From: Symbiodinium sp. CCMP2592
Lineage: Eukaryota > Sar > Dinophyceae > Suessiales > Symbiodiniaceae
Direction of reading: 5' to 3'
DNA: 64,000 nt
NCBI GenBank assembly: GCA_905221615.1
Contig: CAJNDT010006010.1
Coordinates: 121,001-185,000, forward strand
In this document: positions 55,034 to 64,000 of the stretch, piece by piece
How the letters are laid out: every line of letters starts with the position of its first letter
Numbering within the stretch: the stretch's first letter is position 1
The notes under the pieces: generated by a model
Seen by the model: the letters and a program-made list of their open reading frames with translations, nothing else
The model's database searches: none
Told to the model about the DNA's origin: nothing
Program-made: the position numbers and the translations under genes

Positions 55034-55720
55034 CGGGTTTGTTTTTCCTACAAAAACAAACTCTGGGGGGAGGATTTTGTTTTCACTAGGAAAACAAACT
55101 CCGAAGGCGGGGTGCAGGGGAGTTTGTTTTTTCCTACAGAAAACAAACTCTGGGGGGAGGGCTTTGTTTTTCCTACAAAAAACAAACTTTGGGGGATGGC
55201 TTTGTGTTTCCTACAGAAAACAAACCCTGGGGGGGAGGGGTTCGTTTTCACTAGGAAAAACAAACTCCGAAAGGGGGGGGGGTCCAGGCGAGCTGGTTTT
55301 TTCCGCAAAAAGAAACAAACACTGGGAGGAGGGGTTGGGTTTGTTTCGCCGGAAGAAAACAAACGTTTGCGGATCATCTTTGGTTGGGTCACGAAGAGCC
55401 AGGTTGGGGAGGAGAGGAAAACAAACCAACTTGAAACTCAGTCTCGACGAGTTTGTTTCAGCGGGTACAAACAAACCCTGACCAGGTGAGTTTGTTTCAG
55501 CGGTGGAAAAAAACTCCTATGGGAGAAGTTTGTTTGTTTCAGTGATGCTAGCGGGAGTGGTTTGGGCGGCGCGGGGGTAGAGGAGGATTTGTTTTTCCTA
55601 CAAAAACAAACTCTGGGGGGAGGGTTTTGTGTTTCCTACAGAAAACAAACTCTGGGGGGAACGGTTTGTTGGTCCAAGGAAAACACACTCCAAACAAACT
55701 CCGAGGGAAGATGAAAACAC
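55034..55720. repeat. hairpin array TTTGTTTTTcctacAAAAACAAA
   Basis: Ten or so units, most of which can fold as a 9-bp stem (TTTGTTTTT/AAAAACAAA) with loop cctac or cctaca, separated by ctctggggggagg or ctccgaaggg. The Phe/Lys/Thr/Gly-rich frames on both strands (for example 54978-55481) are products of this array. Confidence 0.85.
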
Positions 55721-56865
55721 TCGGAAGGTGGAGGTTGTCCTTCCTACAAGGATTAGCCGCACGAAATCGTTTCACGGAGTTACAAGCAAAGAAAAGAAAG
55801 TAAATACTGTATAACCAAAAATTAATTGAAAACGTTATCTCCAACACGAAGAATCCAGCCACACGAAATCGCTTCCGGGGGTTAGAAGCGACGAACAAGA
55901 TTCAACATTGTATAGCAGAACATTTACACAAAAACGTCTTTGCCAACACAAACGAAGAGGCCACATAAAATCGCTTTAGGTGGGCTAAAAGCGAAGAACA
56001 AAGTAATAAACAACATTTCATCAATATGAAGGAAGAAGCCACACAAAACCGCTTCAGAAAGGTACAAAGCTAAACAAAGAAGTGGCGCTTGTCTTTTACA
56101 AAAGAAGAAGAGCCTCACGAAATCGTTTCAGGAAGTCCGAAGCGAACGTCTTTTCCAACACGATCGAAGAGGCCACACGAAATCGCTTCAGGGGCGTGAA
56201 GAGCGAAGAAAAAAACACATGAGGTACAACCGAAAATTAACCCAAAACATTTCATCAACATGAAGGAAGAAGCCACACGAAATTGCTTTAGAAAGGTAGA
56301 GGAAAAGTGAAGCTCGTCTTTCCTACAAGAAGAAGACGAGCCGCACGAAATCGTTTCAGGGGGTTGAAAGCGATTGTCTTTTCCAACACGAACGAAGAGG
56401 CTACCCGAAATCGCTGCAGGGGGGTTAAGAGCGAAGAAGAAAGTAAATGAGGTACAACCGAAAACTAAGCACAAACATTTCATCAGCGTCAAGGAAGAAG
56501 CCACACGAAATCCCTTTAGGAAGGCAAAAAGAGAAGCAAAGTGGAGCTTGTCTTTCCTACAAGAATAAGACATTGAATAAGAAGGAGAGCTGCACGAACT
56601 CGCATCGAGGGGTTAAAAGCGAAGAAAAGAAAGAAAATACTGTATAGCTGAAAAGTACACAAAAATGTCTTTTCCAACACGGAAGAAGAGGCTACACGAA
56701 CTCGCTTCAGGGGGGTCAAGAGCGAAGAAAAAAGTAAATGAAGTACAACGGAGAAGCCATACGAAATCGCTTTAGAAAGGTAAAAAGCTAAGACAACCAA
56801 AATGATATAAAGCGAAAACGACACAAATTTCCAACACAGAAAAAGAAGCCATACGAATTGTGCCT
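55721..56865. repeat. higher-order repeat with cgaaatcgcttcaggggg and agcgaagaaaaaagtaaatg
   Basis: Five or more diverged blocks contain cacacgaaatcg(c/t)tt, ggggttaa(a/g)agcgaagaa, aacatttcatcaacatgaaggaagaagcc and gcttgtctttcctacaag in a fixed order. No coding meaning is seen. Confidence 0.8.
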
Positions 56866-57545
56866 ACCCGAGACTCGGAAAGTGTGTTTTTTCTGTCTTT
56901 AAACAAGACTACGAAAGTTTGTTTTCTGTGTTTAAACTAAATACAACCTATAAAGGGTTTGTTTTCCATGTCTAAACTAACTTGCGCCTACCCGGGACTC
57001 CGAAAGTTGGTTTTTCTGTGTTGAAACTAAATAAACCCAATTCAAGGATTGAATTCAATGTCTAAACTAGCTTGCGCCTACCCGGGACTCCGAAAGTTTG
57101 TTTTTCTGTGTTTAAACTGAATAAACCCTACAAAAGGTTTGTTTTCCATGCCAAACCAACCTGCGCCTACCCGGGACTCCGAAAGTTTGTTTTTCTGTGT
57201 TGAAACTAAATAACCCCTACAAAAGGCTTGTTTTCCATGTCTAAACTAACTGGTGCCTACCCGGGACGTCGAAAATGTGTTTTTCTGTGTTTAAACTGAA
57301 TAAACGCCACAAAAGGTTTGTTTTCCATGTCTAAACTAACCTGCGCCTACCCGGGACTCCGAAAGTTTTTTTTTGTGTCTAAAGTAAATGAACCCTATAA
57401 ACGGTTTGTTTTCCATGTCTAAACTAACTGGTGCCTACGCGCGACTCCGAAAATGTGCTTTTCTGTGTTTAAACTAAAAGACTACGAAAGTTTGCTTTTC
57501 TATGTTTAAACTAAAAAAAACCTACAAATGTTTAAACTAACTTAC
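56866..57545. repeat. 90-bp satellite, about 7 units
   Basis: cctacccgggactccgaaag recurs at intervals of 88-90 bp (gcctac at about 56986, 57076, 57165, 57255, 57345 and 57433). Each is followed by tttgtttttctgtgtttaaact and ggtttgttttccatgtctaaact. Confidence 0.9.
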
Positions 57546-57589
57546 GTCTGCCCTATTTGTCAATGCGAGACTGGCAAAAGAGCGGGCGA

Positions 57590-57826
57590 AATGCTTAGAT
57601 TGCAGTGTAGTGTTGACGGAAGCGGGGGGGGCGGAGTTGACGGAATGAGTTGATGGAAGCGGGCAATGGGGGTTGACAGACTCGGGAGTTGAGGGAAGCG
57701 GGCGATGGGGGTTGAAAGAATCGGCACGATCTGAGTTGAGGGAAGCGGGGAACATGGTTGAAGGAAGCGCGGTTGACGAATCTTGGTTGACGGAACCGCG
57801 CGAAGTTGAGGAATAAGGCTTGTACG
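57590..57826 (-). repeat. right inverted arm: GGTTGAAGGAAGCG minisatellite
   Basis: Units such as gttgacggaagcgggg, gttgagggaagcgggcgatggggg and ggttgaaggaagcgcgg. Their complement matches the left arm units. Confidence 0.75.
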
Positions 57827-57849
57827 GAGCTACGTCACCATCTATACCA

Positions 57850-59400
57850 CAAAGACAGCAATGTCAATTGCAAGACACCACACGGGCATGAAGAGAAACA
57901 AACTGATCACATCGTCCCAAATCAGACCCTGCCTTCCGCTGGCTCCGCGGCAATGCCCTGGCACTGCCCTGGCCCTAAAAGCGGAGCCGACACCCGCTGG
58001 CTTTGCAGAGACAGGGCGCTGCAACCGGGCCTGAATAGGCATGACTAGTACTACGTCGGCCGGCGGGGGGACAAGAAGTCCCTGCTGTAGTGGAGCTTGC
58101 TGTCCCAAGCATGTGCAGCAAGACTTTCTCACCCGCTGCGACCATCTTCAGTGCAAAAACCCAGAAAGAGGTCATGAAAGGCGCATGCGCTCAAGCTGTG
58201 ACTCGGCGAGCGGAAGCGGATACAGTTGTTGTGAAAACCTTCTGCTCTTACTGATATATATATATATATATATATACCGCGGGCCGCACGTGAAACTCAA
58301 GATCGGAGGATTCTGCATGTGCCGTGGATACGCAGCATGATGCAGCATGGCTGCAGGAGCGGAAAGCCATGCTCGAATCTACACGAGTGGCCCGATTGGC
58401 AGTCTGAACAGTTCAGCATATTCGGGCTTGCAGGATTCTCTACTGGTTCTTGTGGTGCGACTTTCTCTTGATGCCGAGCTCATCTCAAACGGCATGCTCC
58501 GGTAGCCTGACTCTATCTGACTCCATCTGCTCTCGCTTTCCATGTCCATTCCGCGCTTCAACTGCTCTGTTCTGTTCAAGACCTTCAGCTTAGTATGACA
58601 TGACTTCGTAGTGCACTTGCTTGAGATAGCTGCTGAAACTGTGCCAAGGAAGTGAATAGCGTTTTTTTTTTTTTTCTCTCTCTCTCTCTCTTTCTTTCAC
58701 AAGGCTCTCTCTCTCTCTCTCTGCAGAGAGGATATCCTTCAATTTGAATACTGCACAGCCCCCAGCCGCGTCACCACGAATTTTCTACCAGTAGTGGGCC
58801 AGAAAAGGGTGCCGGCATGTCAGTCTTGCGCGGCCCAGTAGAGCCACCGGCTCAACACAGCAGACCTGGTGAGGCACTCGGTCGATACACATGGACTGAG
58901 GCTTGCAGTGCGGAACGTTTCGGGCTGCCAGGTCGTTCAAACCACTTTCAACAAAACCTTAAACCTAGCCCGCAGGTTTTGACTACTGATTAACAGGCGA
59001 TGGATGAAGAAATTATAACATAGCTAACGGCCCAACTCCGCTGATGTTCTTTAGATGCCGAAAGGGTTACTGTGGACAGGGTTGCAACCCGTTTACTTCT
59101 TGTCCACCTGATCAGAAGAATAAACCCCACGTCCTCGACCATGCCGAGCCCAGCAAGCCCCAACATGCACACTGAAATCACCAACCGAAGATGGATACCA
59201 AGTGAGTCGAAGCTTAAAATGAAGCTTCCTGGCGGCCGGCTAGCTAGCCTATAGGGCCTAAGGGCATCCCATGCATGGTGCCGAGTCGTAGGCACCCCCC
59301 CCCCACTCCCCATGGTATGCAAGGCCTCTCGTCCCAACAAACAGTCACACATCATTGTCGACGTTATTCACGTATGCCCCCCGCCTCCCGCCTTAGCAAA
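57850..59400. other. no gene recognised
   Basis: Contains (TA)11 at about 58253-58276 and a T16 run with (CT)n tracts at 58662-58722. A further 600 bp has only short frames. Confidence 0.5.
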
Positions 59401-59406
59401 CGGAAG

Positions 59407-60579
59407 CGGGGGCGGGAGGGATGACCCACAACACACGGAACCACAAGACAGGGAACCACGGGGGCGGGGTGGGGAAGGATAACCCACAACACAGGGAACC
59501 GCAGGGCGCCTTCCCCATCCCCTCCCCGGCGACACACAAATGAGAATGATGGCGATGATGGTGTGCACAATGACATTGATCTGCTATTCCCAGTGTGGCT
59601 GATGGAAAATCGGAAAATCGTACTTAGCTTGTGATGTTCTTGCGAAAACTGTAACGACTGTTGTCTTTGCCAGCCAAGTTTCGGTTGGGTTCGTCAAAAG
59701 TAAGCTTGGGCACGCGTTTAAATGTTTTTCATTCGGGACTCTTGAGCACGAAACTGGTGGAGAGTGCGGATGGGCATCATGACCACCATCTTCGTCATCA
59801 TCATCACCATCACTATCATTGGCTTTGGAGAGGAGAGGCAGGGGGGGGCGATACCATGGAGGGGGGGAGGAGCGCTGCACGATGAATGGTGCAGCGCTGC
59901 TAGGCCCCCCCTCCCCCCCCCATCCCATGGTATCGCCCCTCCCCCCCTGTGGTATGGGTTCCCTCCTGCCCCTCCCCCCTGTGGTTGCGGTCGGCTGCGC
60001 CCCCCTTCCATGGCTATTGCTGGTTGGGCGTCCGGTTGCTAAGGGTTTGGACCGTGGGATGTGATACAGTTCCATTGAACTCCGACCTGCCCTGAGCTCC
60101 AAAGCCAATGATAATGATGAGTTCGATGGTGATGATGATGACGAAGATGGTGTGATCCCCATCCGCACTCTCCTCCTGTCCCTTGCTCAAGAGTCCCGAA
60201 TGAAAATCATTCAATCACGTGCTCAAGCTGACTTTCAAAGAACCCAACCGAAATTTGGCTTGGAATGACAACGGTCGATACAGTTTTCGGAAGACATCAC
60301 AAGCCAAGCACGGTTTCAATTAGATAAAGCAATGAACATGTGGTGCCAAAGCCCAGAGCAACATAAGAGCAAAGGTACCACCAACAGCCACACTGGGATT
60401 AGCACATCGACATCATTGTGCGCAACATCATCCCCATATTTCTCATGTGTGTGTCGAACAGAGGGGAAGGGGAAGGAGACCTGTGGTTCCCTGTGTGGAT
60501 TATCCTTCCCCACCCCGCCCCTGTGGTTCGCTGTCTTGTGGTTCCATGGTTGTGGGTTATCCCTCCCGCCCCCCCCCCG
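59407..60579. repeat. nested long palindrome (about 430-bp and 480-bp arms), foldback-like
   Basis: The left arm 59407-59830 and the right arm 60096-60579 are inverted copies. Shared blocks include gggcgggaggga(t/-)...cccacaac, ggaaccacaagacag, ggggcggggtggggaaggat, cccagtgtggctg, agcttgtgatgt, tttcggttgggttc, cattcgggactcttgagca and atcattggctttggag. The centre holds a second palindrome (59849-59936) with CGATACCATGG/CCATGGTATCG and a perfect 10-bp stem AGCGCTGCAC around gatgaatg (59871-59898). No ORF is supported. It could form a large cruciform or RNA hairpin. Confidence 0.8.
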
Positions 60580-62485
60580 GGGTGCATTTACACGGATGAC
60601 GTGTGACTGTGATGTTACAAGAGGCCTGGCTTGGGCGGGGGACGCGGCGATGCGGCACCATATATGGGCTGGGAGTGTGAGGGGGGCTGGGGGGGGTCCA
60701 ACGAAAAACCAAGCATCTGTGCTGTTTCGGTGGTTTCCGAGATTCTCCTGTGGCACCCGCTTCATGTTTTCCGTGAAGCCACCAGCGGAAGAAGCGTTCG
60801 TCACAAACCTCCCCCCCTGAAAGTGCCACGGCATCTGCAGGGCTGCCCGCCACATATGACGTTTGGTTCCTGACTCTGTAGCCATTCCATTGAAGAACTC
60901 CGCCGATCTCCGCATTCAAAGACCCAAGGTCATGTGCTTGCGCAAGCACGCAGCCCACACGACGCTTAAGCAGGAGTTGCCTGGCGCCCTTTAGTACATC
61001 TGGCTCAAAAACGTTTGCGAAGATGTGCAGGAAATCAATTCTGTCAGTTTCATTTCTGAGATACGCGATTGCAGTGATTTCGTCATCCAGAGAGGAAGGT
61101 CTCACCGTGAAGATTCCGCCACCCTTGTGAGTAGTCTTGGCGTAGAAGCCGCCACCATCCACGGATCCAATCAGCTTCGTCCCCGATTGGCCAAGGACTA
61201 CAGCCTTGACCAGCACCTGTGTACCATGGCCTTGAGATGAAATGCCGTTGAGACGAAGGCTCTGCCTTAGGCGCTTCGCCCACTTTGGCAGCGCCTCGAA
61301 AGCCAAACCCCGCAAGCGACCTTCCGGCAAGAGCAAAGCCGACGACAGCATGCACTCCCCGAGAGCTGCCCCGGCATCCACGTAGGTAAAAGTTCTTGTG
61401 GCGGGAAGCTCCAGCAAGATTTCTGAAACCATTTTCAGAAGGTCAATCACAGCATTAGCGCATCTGGCAAAACACCCGCTGCGGATGCTGTCGCTCATGA
61501 CATCTCGATCCAATCCAATGTGAAACATGGTCAGACCTCTCGCAGAGCTTCGGTTGGAAGTACGAGTGGCGGCATAAGCTTCGTCCGGGCCCCAGTGCCT
61601 AGTGCAATGCCTTGCCCTGCACTGAGGGAACACCTCAGACGGCTTCAAGCCGAGTGTCGCAGGGAGGCAAATCTGCACGGCGTCCGGCAGCAGCACCTTG
61701 TCGAGTCCATTCCAAAGGTCCGGTGACTGAGCGTCGATTAACAAAAATGCTGCGATCTGCCTCCGTGACAGGCCGTTCGAAAGAGCTCTTTTGGACCACC
61801 TGCGCAATGCCCCTTCTGCTGCGGCAGCTGCTGCTGCACGGACTGTCCACGACCCGGTCACATTTGTTGCTTGCAATCTGGCAAGAGCAATGGCGAGGAG
61901 TTCAGGCAGTTGTGCGGCAACAGCACGTCGTCGCGTTGTATTTTGCAGCGAAAGCAATTCCTGGAAAGCTTCCTTGGATGGCTGGCCTTGCTTCATCAGA
62001 TAGACTTGGAAAGCCTGAGACAGCCTTGCGATCAAAGCAAAAGTGCTCCAACCACCCAGACTCACGGAAGACCAGGCTGGACCGGCACCCCAAAACAGTT
62101 CTTGAAAAAGTGAACCTTCGCTTCTGCCACCGAAAAATGTCACGAACGGGAAGTTGACATGATTACGTCCAAAACCCTTGGCCAGATCGCTGAAGTCGCT
62201 GTCTGCTTGCTGTCGCGCCATGCCTAGCTCTGCGAGCAGGAGCTCCATCGTCCATCTTGCAGCAGGACATTCGTTCTGATTCAGGAACAGTAAATATCTT
62301 CCCGACATGCTGACCCCAAGAATCCTGGATGGAAGAATGGTGCTCGTTAGCATCACGCCGATCTGTCGTTTAAGCTGCTGCATGGCCGGCCAGTCCACAG
62401 CACCACGACAGCTCCATTGCACGGGGATACGTGGTGCACCTGCTTGTGCAAACGGAAACAACAAGACCAGGAATGCCAGGTGCAT
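60557..62485 (-). CDS. secreted FkbM-type methyltransferase-like protein
   Basis: 642 codons, apparently intronless, starting at ATG 62485 with a signal-peptide-like start (MHLAFLVLLFPFAQAGAPR). Residues 1-320 have no recognised domain (Ala/Leu-rich helices; candidate N-glycosylation sites NTT, NVT, NRS). Residues about 362-540 resemble the FkbM methyltransferase fold: FTYVDAGAALGECML (SAM-binding motif I, where family members usually have D-x-GAN-x-G), LAFEALPKWAKRLRQSL (motif II acidic), then RIDFLHIFANVFEPDVLKGA and VLQWNGYRV. The usual KIDVEG(F/A)E box reads HIFANVFE, so key acidic residues are changed. Such proteins usually methylate sugars or small molecules. Here activity is doubtful. 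The last dozen codons and the TAA come from the palindrome arm. Confidence 0.6.
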   Translation of the reverse strand: MHLAFLVLLFPFAQAGAPRIPVQWSCRGAVDWPAMQQLKRQIGVMLTSTILPSRILGVSMSGRYLLFLNQNECPAARWTMELLLAELGMARQQADSDFSDLAKGFGRNHVNFPFVTFFGGRSEGSLFQELFWGAGPAWSSVSLGGWSTFALIARLSQAFQVYLMKQGQPSKEAFQELLSLQNTTRRRAVAAQLPELLAIALARLQATNVTGSWTVRAAAAAAAEGALRRWSKRALSNGLSRRQIAAFLLIDAQSPDLWNGLDKVLLPDAVQICLPATLGLKPSEVFPQCRARHCTRHWGPDEAYAATRTSNRSSARGLTMFHIGLDRDVMSDSIRSGCFARCANAVIDLLKMVSEILLELPATRTFTYVDAGAALGECMLSSALLLPEGRLRGLAFEALPKWAKRLRQSLRLNGISSQGHGTQVLVKAVVLGQSGTKLIGSVDGGGFYAKTTHKGGGIFTVRPSSLDDEITAIAYLRNETDRIDFLHIFANVFEPDVLKGARQLLLKRRVGCVLAQAHDLGSLNAEIGGVLQWNGYRVRNQTSYVAGSPADAVALSGGEVCDERFFRWWLHGKHEAGATGESRKPPKQHRCLVFRWTPPSPPHTPSPYMVPHRRVPRPSQASCNITVTRHPCKCTPGGGREG

Positions 62486-62489
62486 TGAT

Positions 62490-64000
62490 GTAGCAGCAAT
62501 GCAGGCTTGTTCACAGGTAGAGGTTGGCCTTCAGTTTGCTCACAGCCACAGAGCATGTGCGACATGGCCCAAATCCATGGCAGGGCGGAGGCCATGTCAT
62601 GAGTGTTAGCGTCCACACGAAACGGCCGCTGGTCATGACCGTGTCTCCCTGACGTCCGCCTTCTAAATCTTACTGTAGCTCCGGAAGCCTCTGAAGACTT
62701 GCGCAAACCCTCGACTGCTCTCACAACAACTGCAAAGCGAATCCGGGTTCAAGAAGAACATGCGCTTCCAGGAATCCGAAAGCTCTTCTCCAGGCCCCGC
62801 CAGCACTGTACGTTCCGCAACTCTCGCGCGAATCAGGTGATGGAGGGTTGATAGATACGACAGAATGATGCTAAATTGCCTTGAATGCTGCAAGGCGCAC
62901 GCAGCACAAGTGAACCATTGAAACCCACAGGTCTCAAAAATATGTGAAACACGCACAAGTCTACTGTAGATTAGCTTGTCTGGTGCATGGTCTTGGTTCA
63001 GGGCCTCTTCGCTGGAGGCCAGTCAGGGCTGAACTCTTAGATTCTTACATGCCTGGCACATCCGACCTGCACGACGTCCGCCCCGGGATGCCCAGCACGG
63101 TGCGAGCCCGCTGCACGGCATCATGGGGATGACAGGGGCTTTAGGCATGCTCCAAAGGTGCTTCCAGCTTCGGGTTGCAAAGGAGAGAGGCCAGCTTGGA
63201 TGGTGGTGGCCAGGCTTCCTTTCGTGTCAGTGGCGACCTTGAGCACGAGCGCTGCAAGTAGGACGTAGTGAAGATTCTGGATCGAAACCGGAGCCCTGAC
63301 CTGGATCGTATGCACCAGGCCAATCCACATTGGAGGATTGTTTGCGACGACGGTTGGGAACAAATTGAGTGTTCAAAAACACAAGGAGACCACTCACTCG
63401 CTCGCTCGCTCCCTTCCTGCTCCCTCCCTCCGTGCCTGACCGCCTGACTGACTGAGTGACGCATAACGAACGAATGCAAAACGAACCATGACCAACTACT
63501 TGTCGTTACCTAAATGTCTAGAAACCAACTAACTTGTTTGCTCCCTCCGTGCTCCGTCCTTCACTATACTTGCTTACTTACCATATAGTCTTACTTACGT
63601 GCGTACTTGCTTACCTACTTACCGCGCTCGGAATCGCCAGAAACATGCGATAAGCCGACCAACTCCACAAATCAATGATCAACTAAAAAGATTGCCGTAG
63701 ACAAGGTTGCCGAGGGGAAATGATTCAGGTCTGTTCTGCAAAGACCCTCAGAATTGATTCATAATGTCCTACAAGGTGGTACTGCACAGTACTTTTCTTT
63801 TTGCCCACGCCGCTACACCGCAGCCACTTCAGTCTGCATCAAAGACTGCTAGCTTGCCATCCTGAAGGCCCACAGCCACCAGGGTAGTGCCTCAGCAGTT
63901 CGGCGTTGCATCGGCAACATACCCGCAAACCCCGCGGCAGCCTCGATTTCTCGAAACCATGCACCCTGTGAGCAACGTGACATGCGGCCAAACGGCTGTT
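62490..64000. other. no gene recognised
   Basis: Presumed upstream region of the FkbM-like gene, with only short incidental frames. Simple patches: (CTCG)n at about 63393-63420, CTGA/CTGACTGA at 63437-63457 and (TTAC)n-like at 63565-63620. Confidence 0.5.

Larger units (their letters stand above)
54706..57826. mobile_element. foldback-like element with a 10-bp target duplication
   Basis: A perfect 10-bp direct repeat GAGCTACGTC lies at 54696-54705 and 57827-57836. Just inside it, the left side carries CGGATTCCTTCAACC-type units in plus orientation. The right side carries the complement (GGTTGAAGGAAGCG, GTTGACGGAACCG). The middle is made wholly of three tandem or hairpin arrays. TSDs of 9-10 bp and long, repeat-built inverted termini are known from foldback and Mutator-like elements. 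No transposase is present, so it would be non-autonomous. Confidence 0.55.

Noticed and set aside
54978-55489. Repetitive protein-like ORFs (TNSGGR, FLQKTN repeats)
   Set aside because: They follow exactly the hairpin-array repeat, and similar frames exist on the opposite strand.
54683-57848. GGTATAG...CTATACC as the terminal inverted repeat of the foldback element
   Set aside because: The 7-bp match lies outside the 10-bp direct repeat, which explains the borders better. It is probably coincidence.

Overview
The window reads as nuclear DNA of a dinoflagellate, most likely a symbiodiniacean or close relative. This is an inference. It rests on short introns with GA-AG and GC-AG borders in an AG|G context, on a transposase-like/Ulp1 gene of a type I recall as highly repeated in dinoflagellate genomes, on degenerate Ty1/copia and APE-type LINE elements, on an FkbM-like gene, and on very low gene density with abundant simple repeats. 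I found no rRNA, no confident tRNA, no CRISPR array and no spliced-leader sequence.

Region 1 (1-6610): a multi-exon gene on the + strand. It encodes a protein with a CENP-B/pogo-like DNA-binding N-terminus, a large central transposase-like domain, a Lys/Ala-rich linker and a C-terminal Ulp1-type cysteine protease. It is preceded by 300-bp tandem repeats, followed by 43-bp tandem repeats, and bracketed by TTATAATTGAGGGGGG-like motifs. The whole block is strongly enriched in CTCT on one strand.

Region 2 (6620-15240): no recognisable gene apart from one unexplained 372-codon minus-strand ORF.

Region 3 (15240-29390): a long simple-repeat tract split by two retrotransposons, both on the minus strand. 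The first is a Ty1/copia element at 15354-22488 with 175-bp LTRs. It is decayed by frameshifts and by a 160-bp tandem duplication. The second is a non-LTR element at about 22859-28992. Its single intact 1640-codon ORF joins an APE endonuclease, a reverse transcriptase, C2H2/C2HC zinc fingers and a C-terminal ubiquitin-specific protease (USP, peptidase C19). This LINE-USP fusion is the most striking item here.

Region 4 (29400-54700): essentially gene-free. It holds minisatellites, a 570-bp trinucleotide tract, a TRIM-like element (identical 276-bp direct repeats around 1.07 kb of non-coding DNA) inserted in a (CA)n tract, and many microsatellites.

Region 5 (54700-64000): a 3.1-kb foldback-like element made of inverted and tandem arrays and flanked by a perfect 10-bp direct repeat; a second 1.2-kb nested palindrome; and, running into that palindrome, an intronless minus-strand gene for a secreted FkbM-type methyltransferase-like protein with altered signature residues.

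Two themes connect the parts. Two unrelated mobile elements carry ubiquitin- or SUMO-deconjugating proteases. All three retroelements lie inside simple-sequence repeats.
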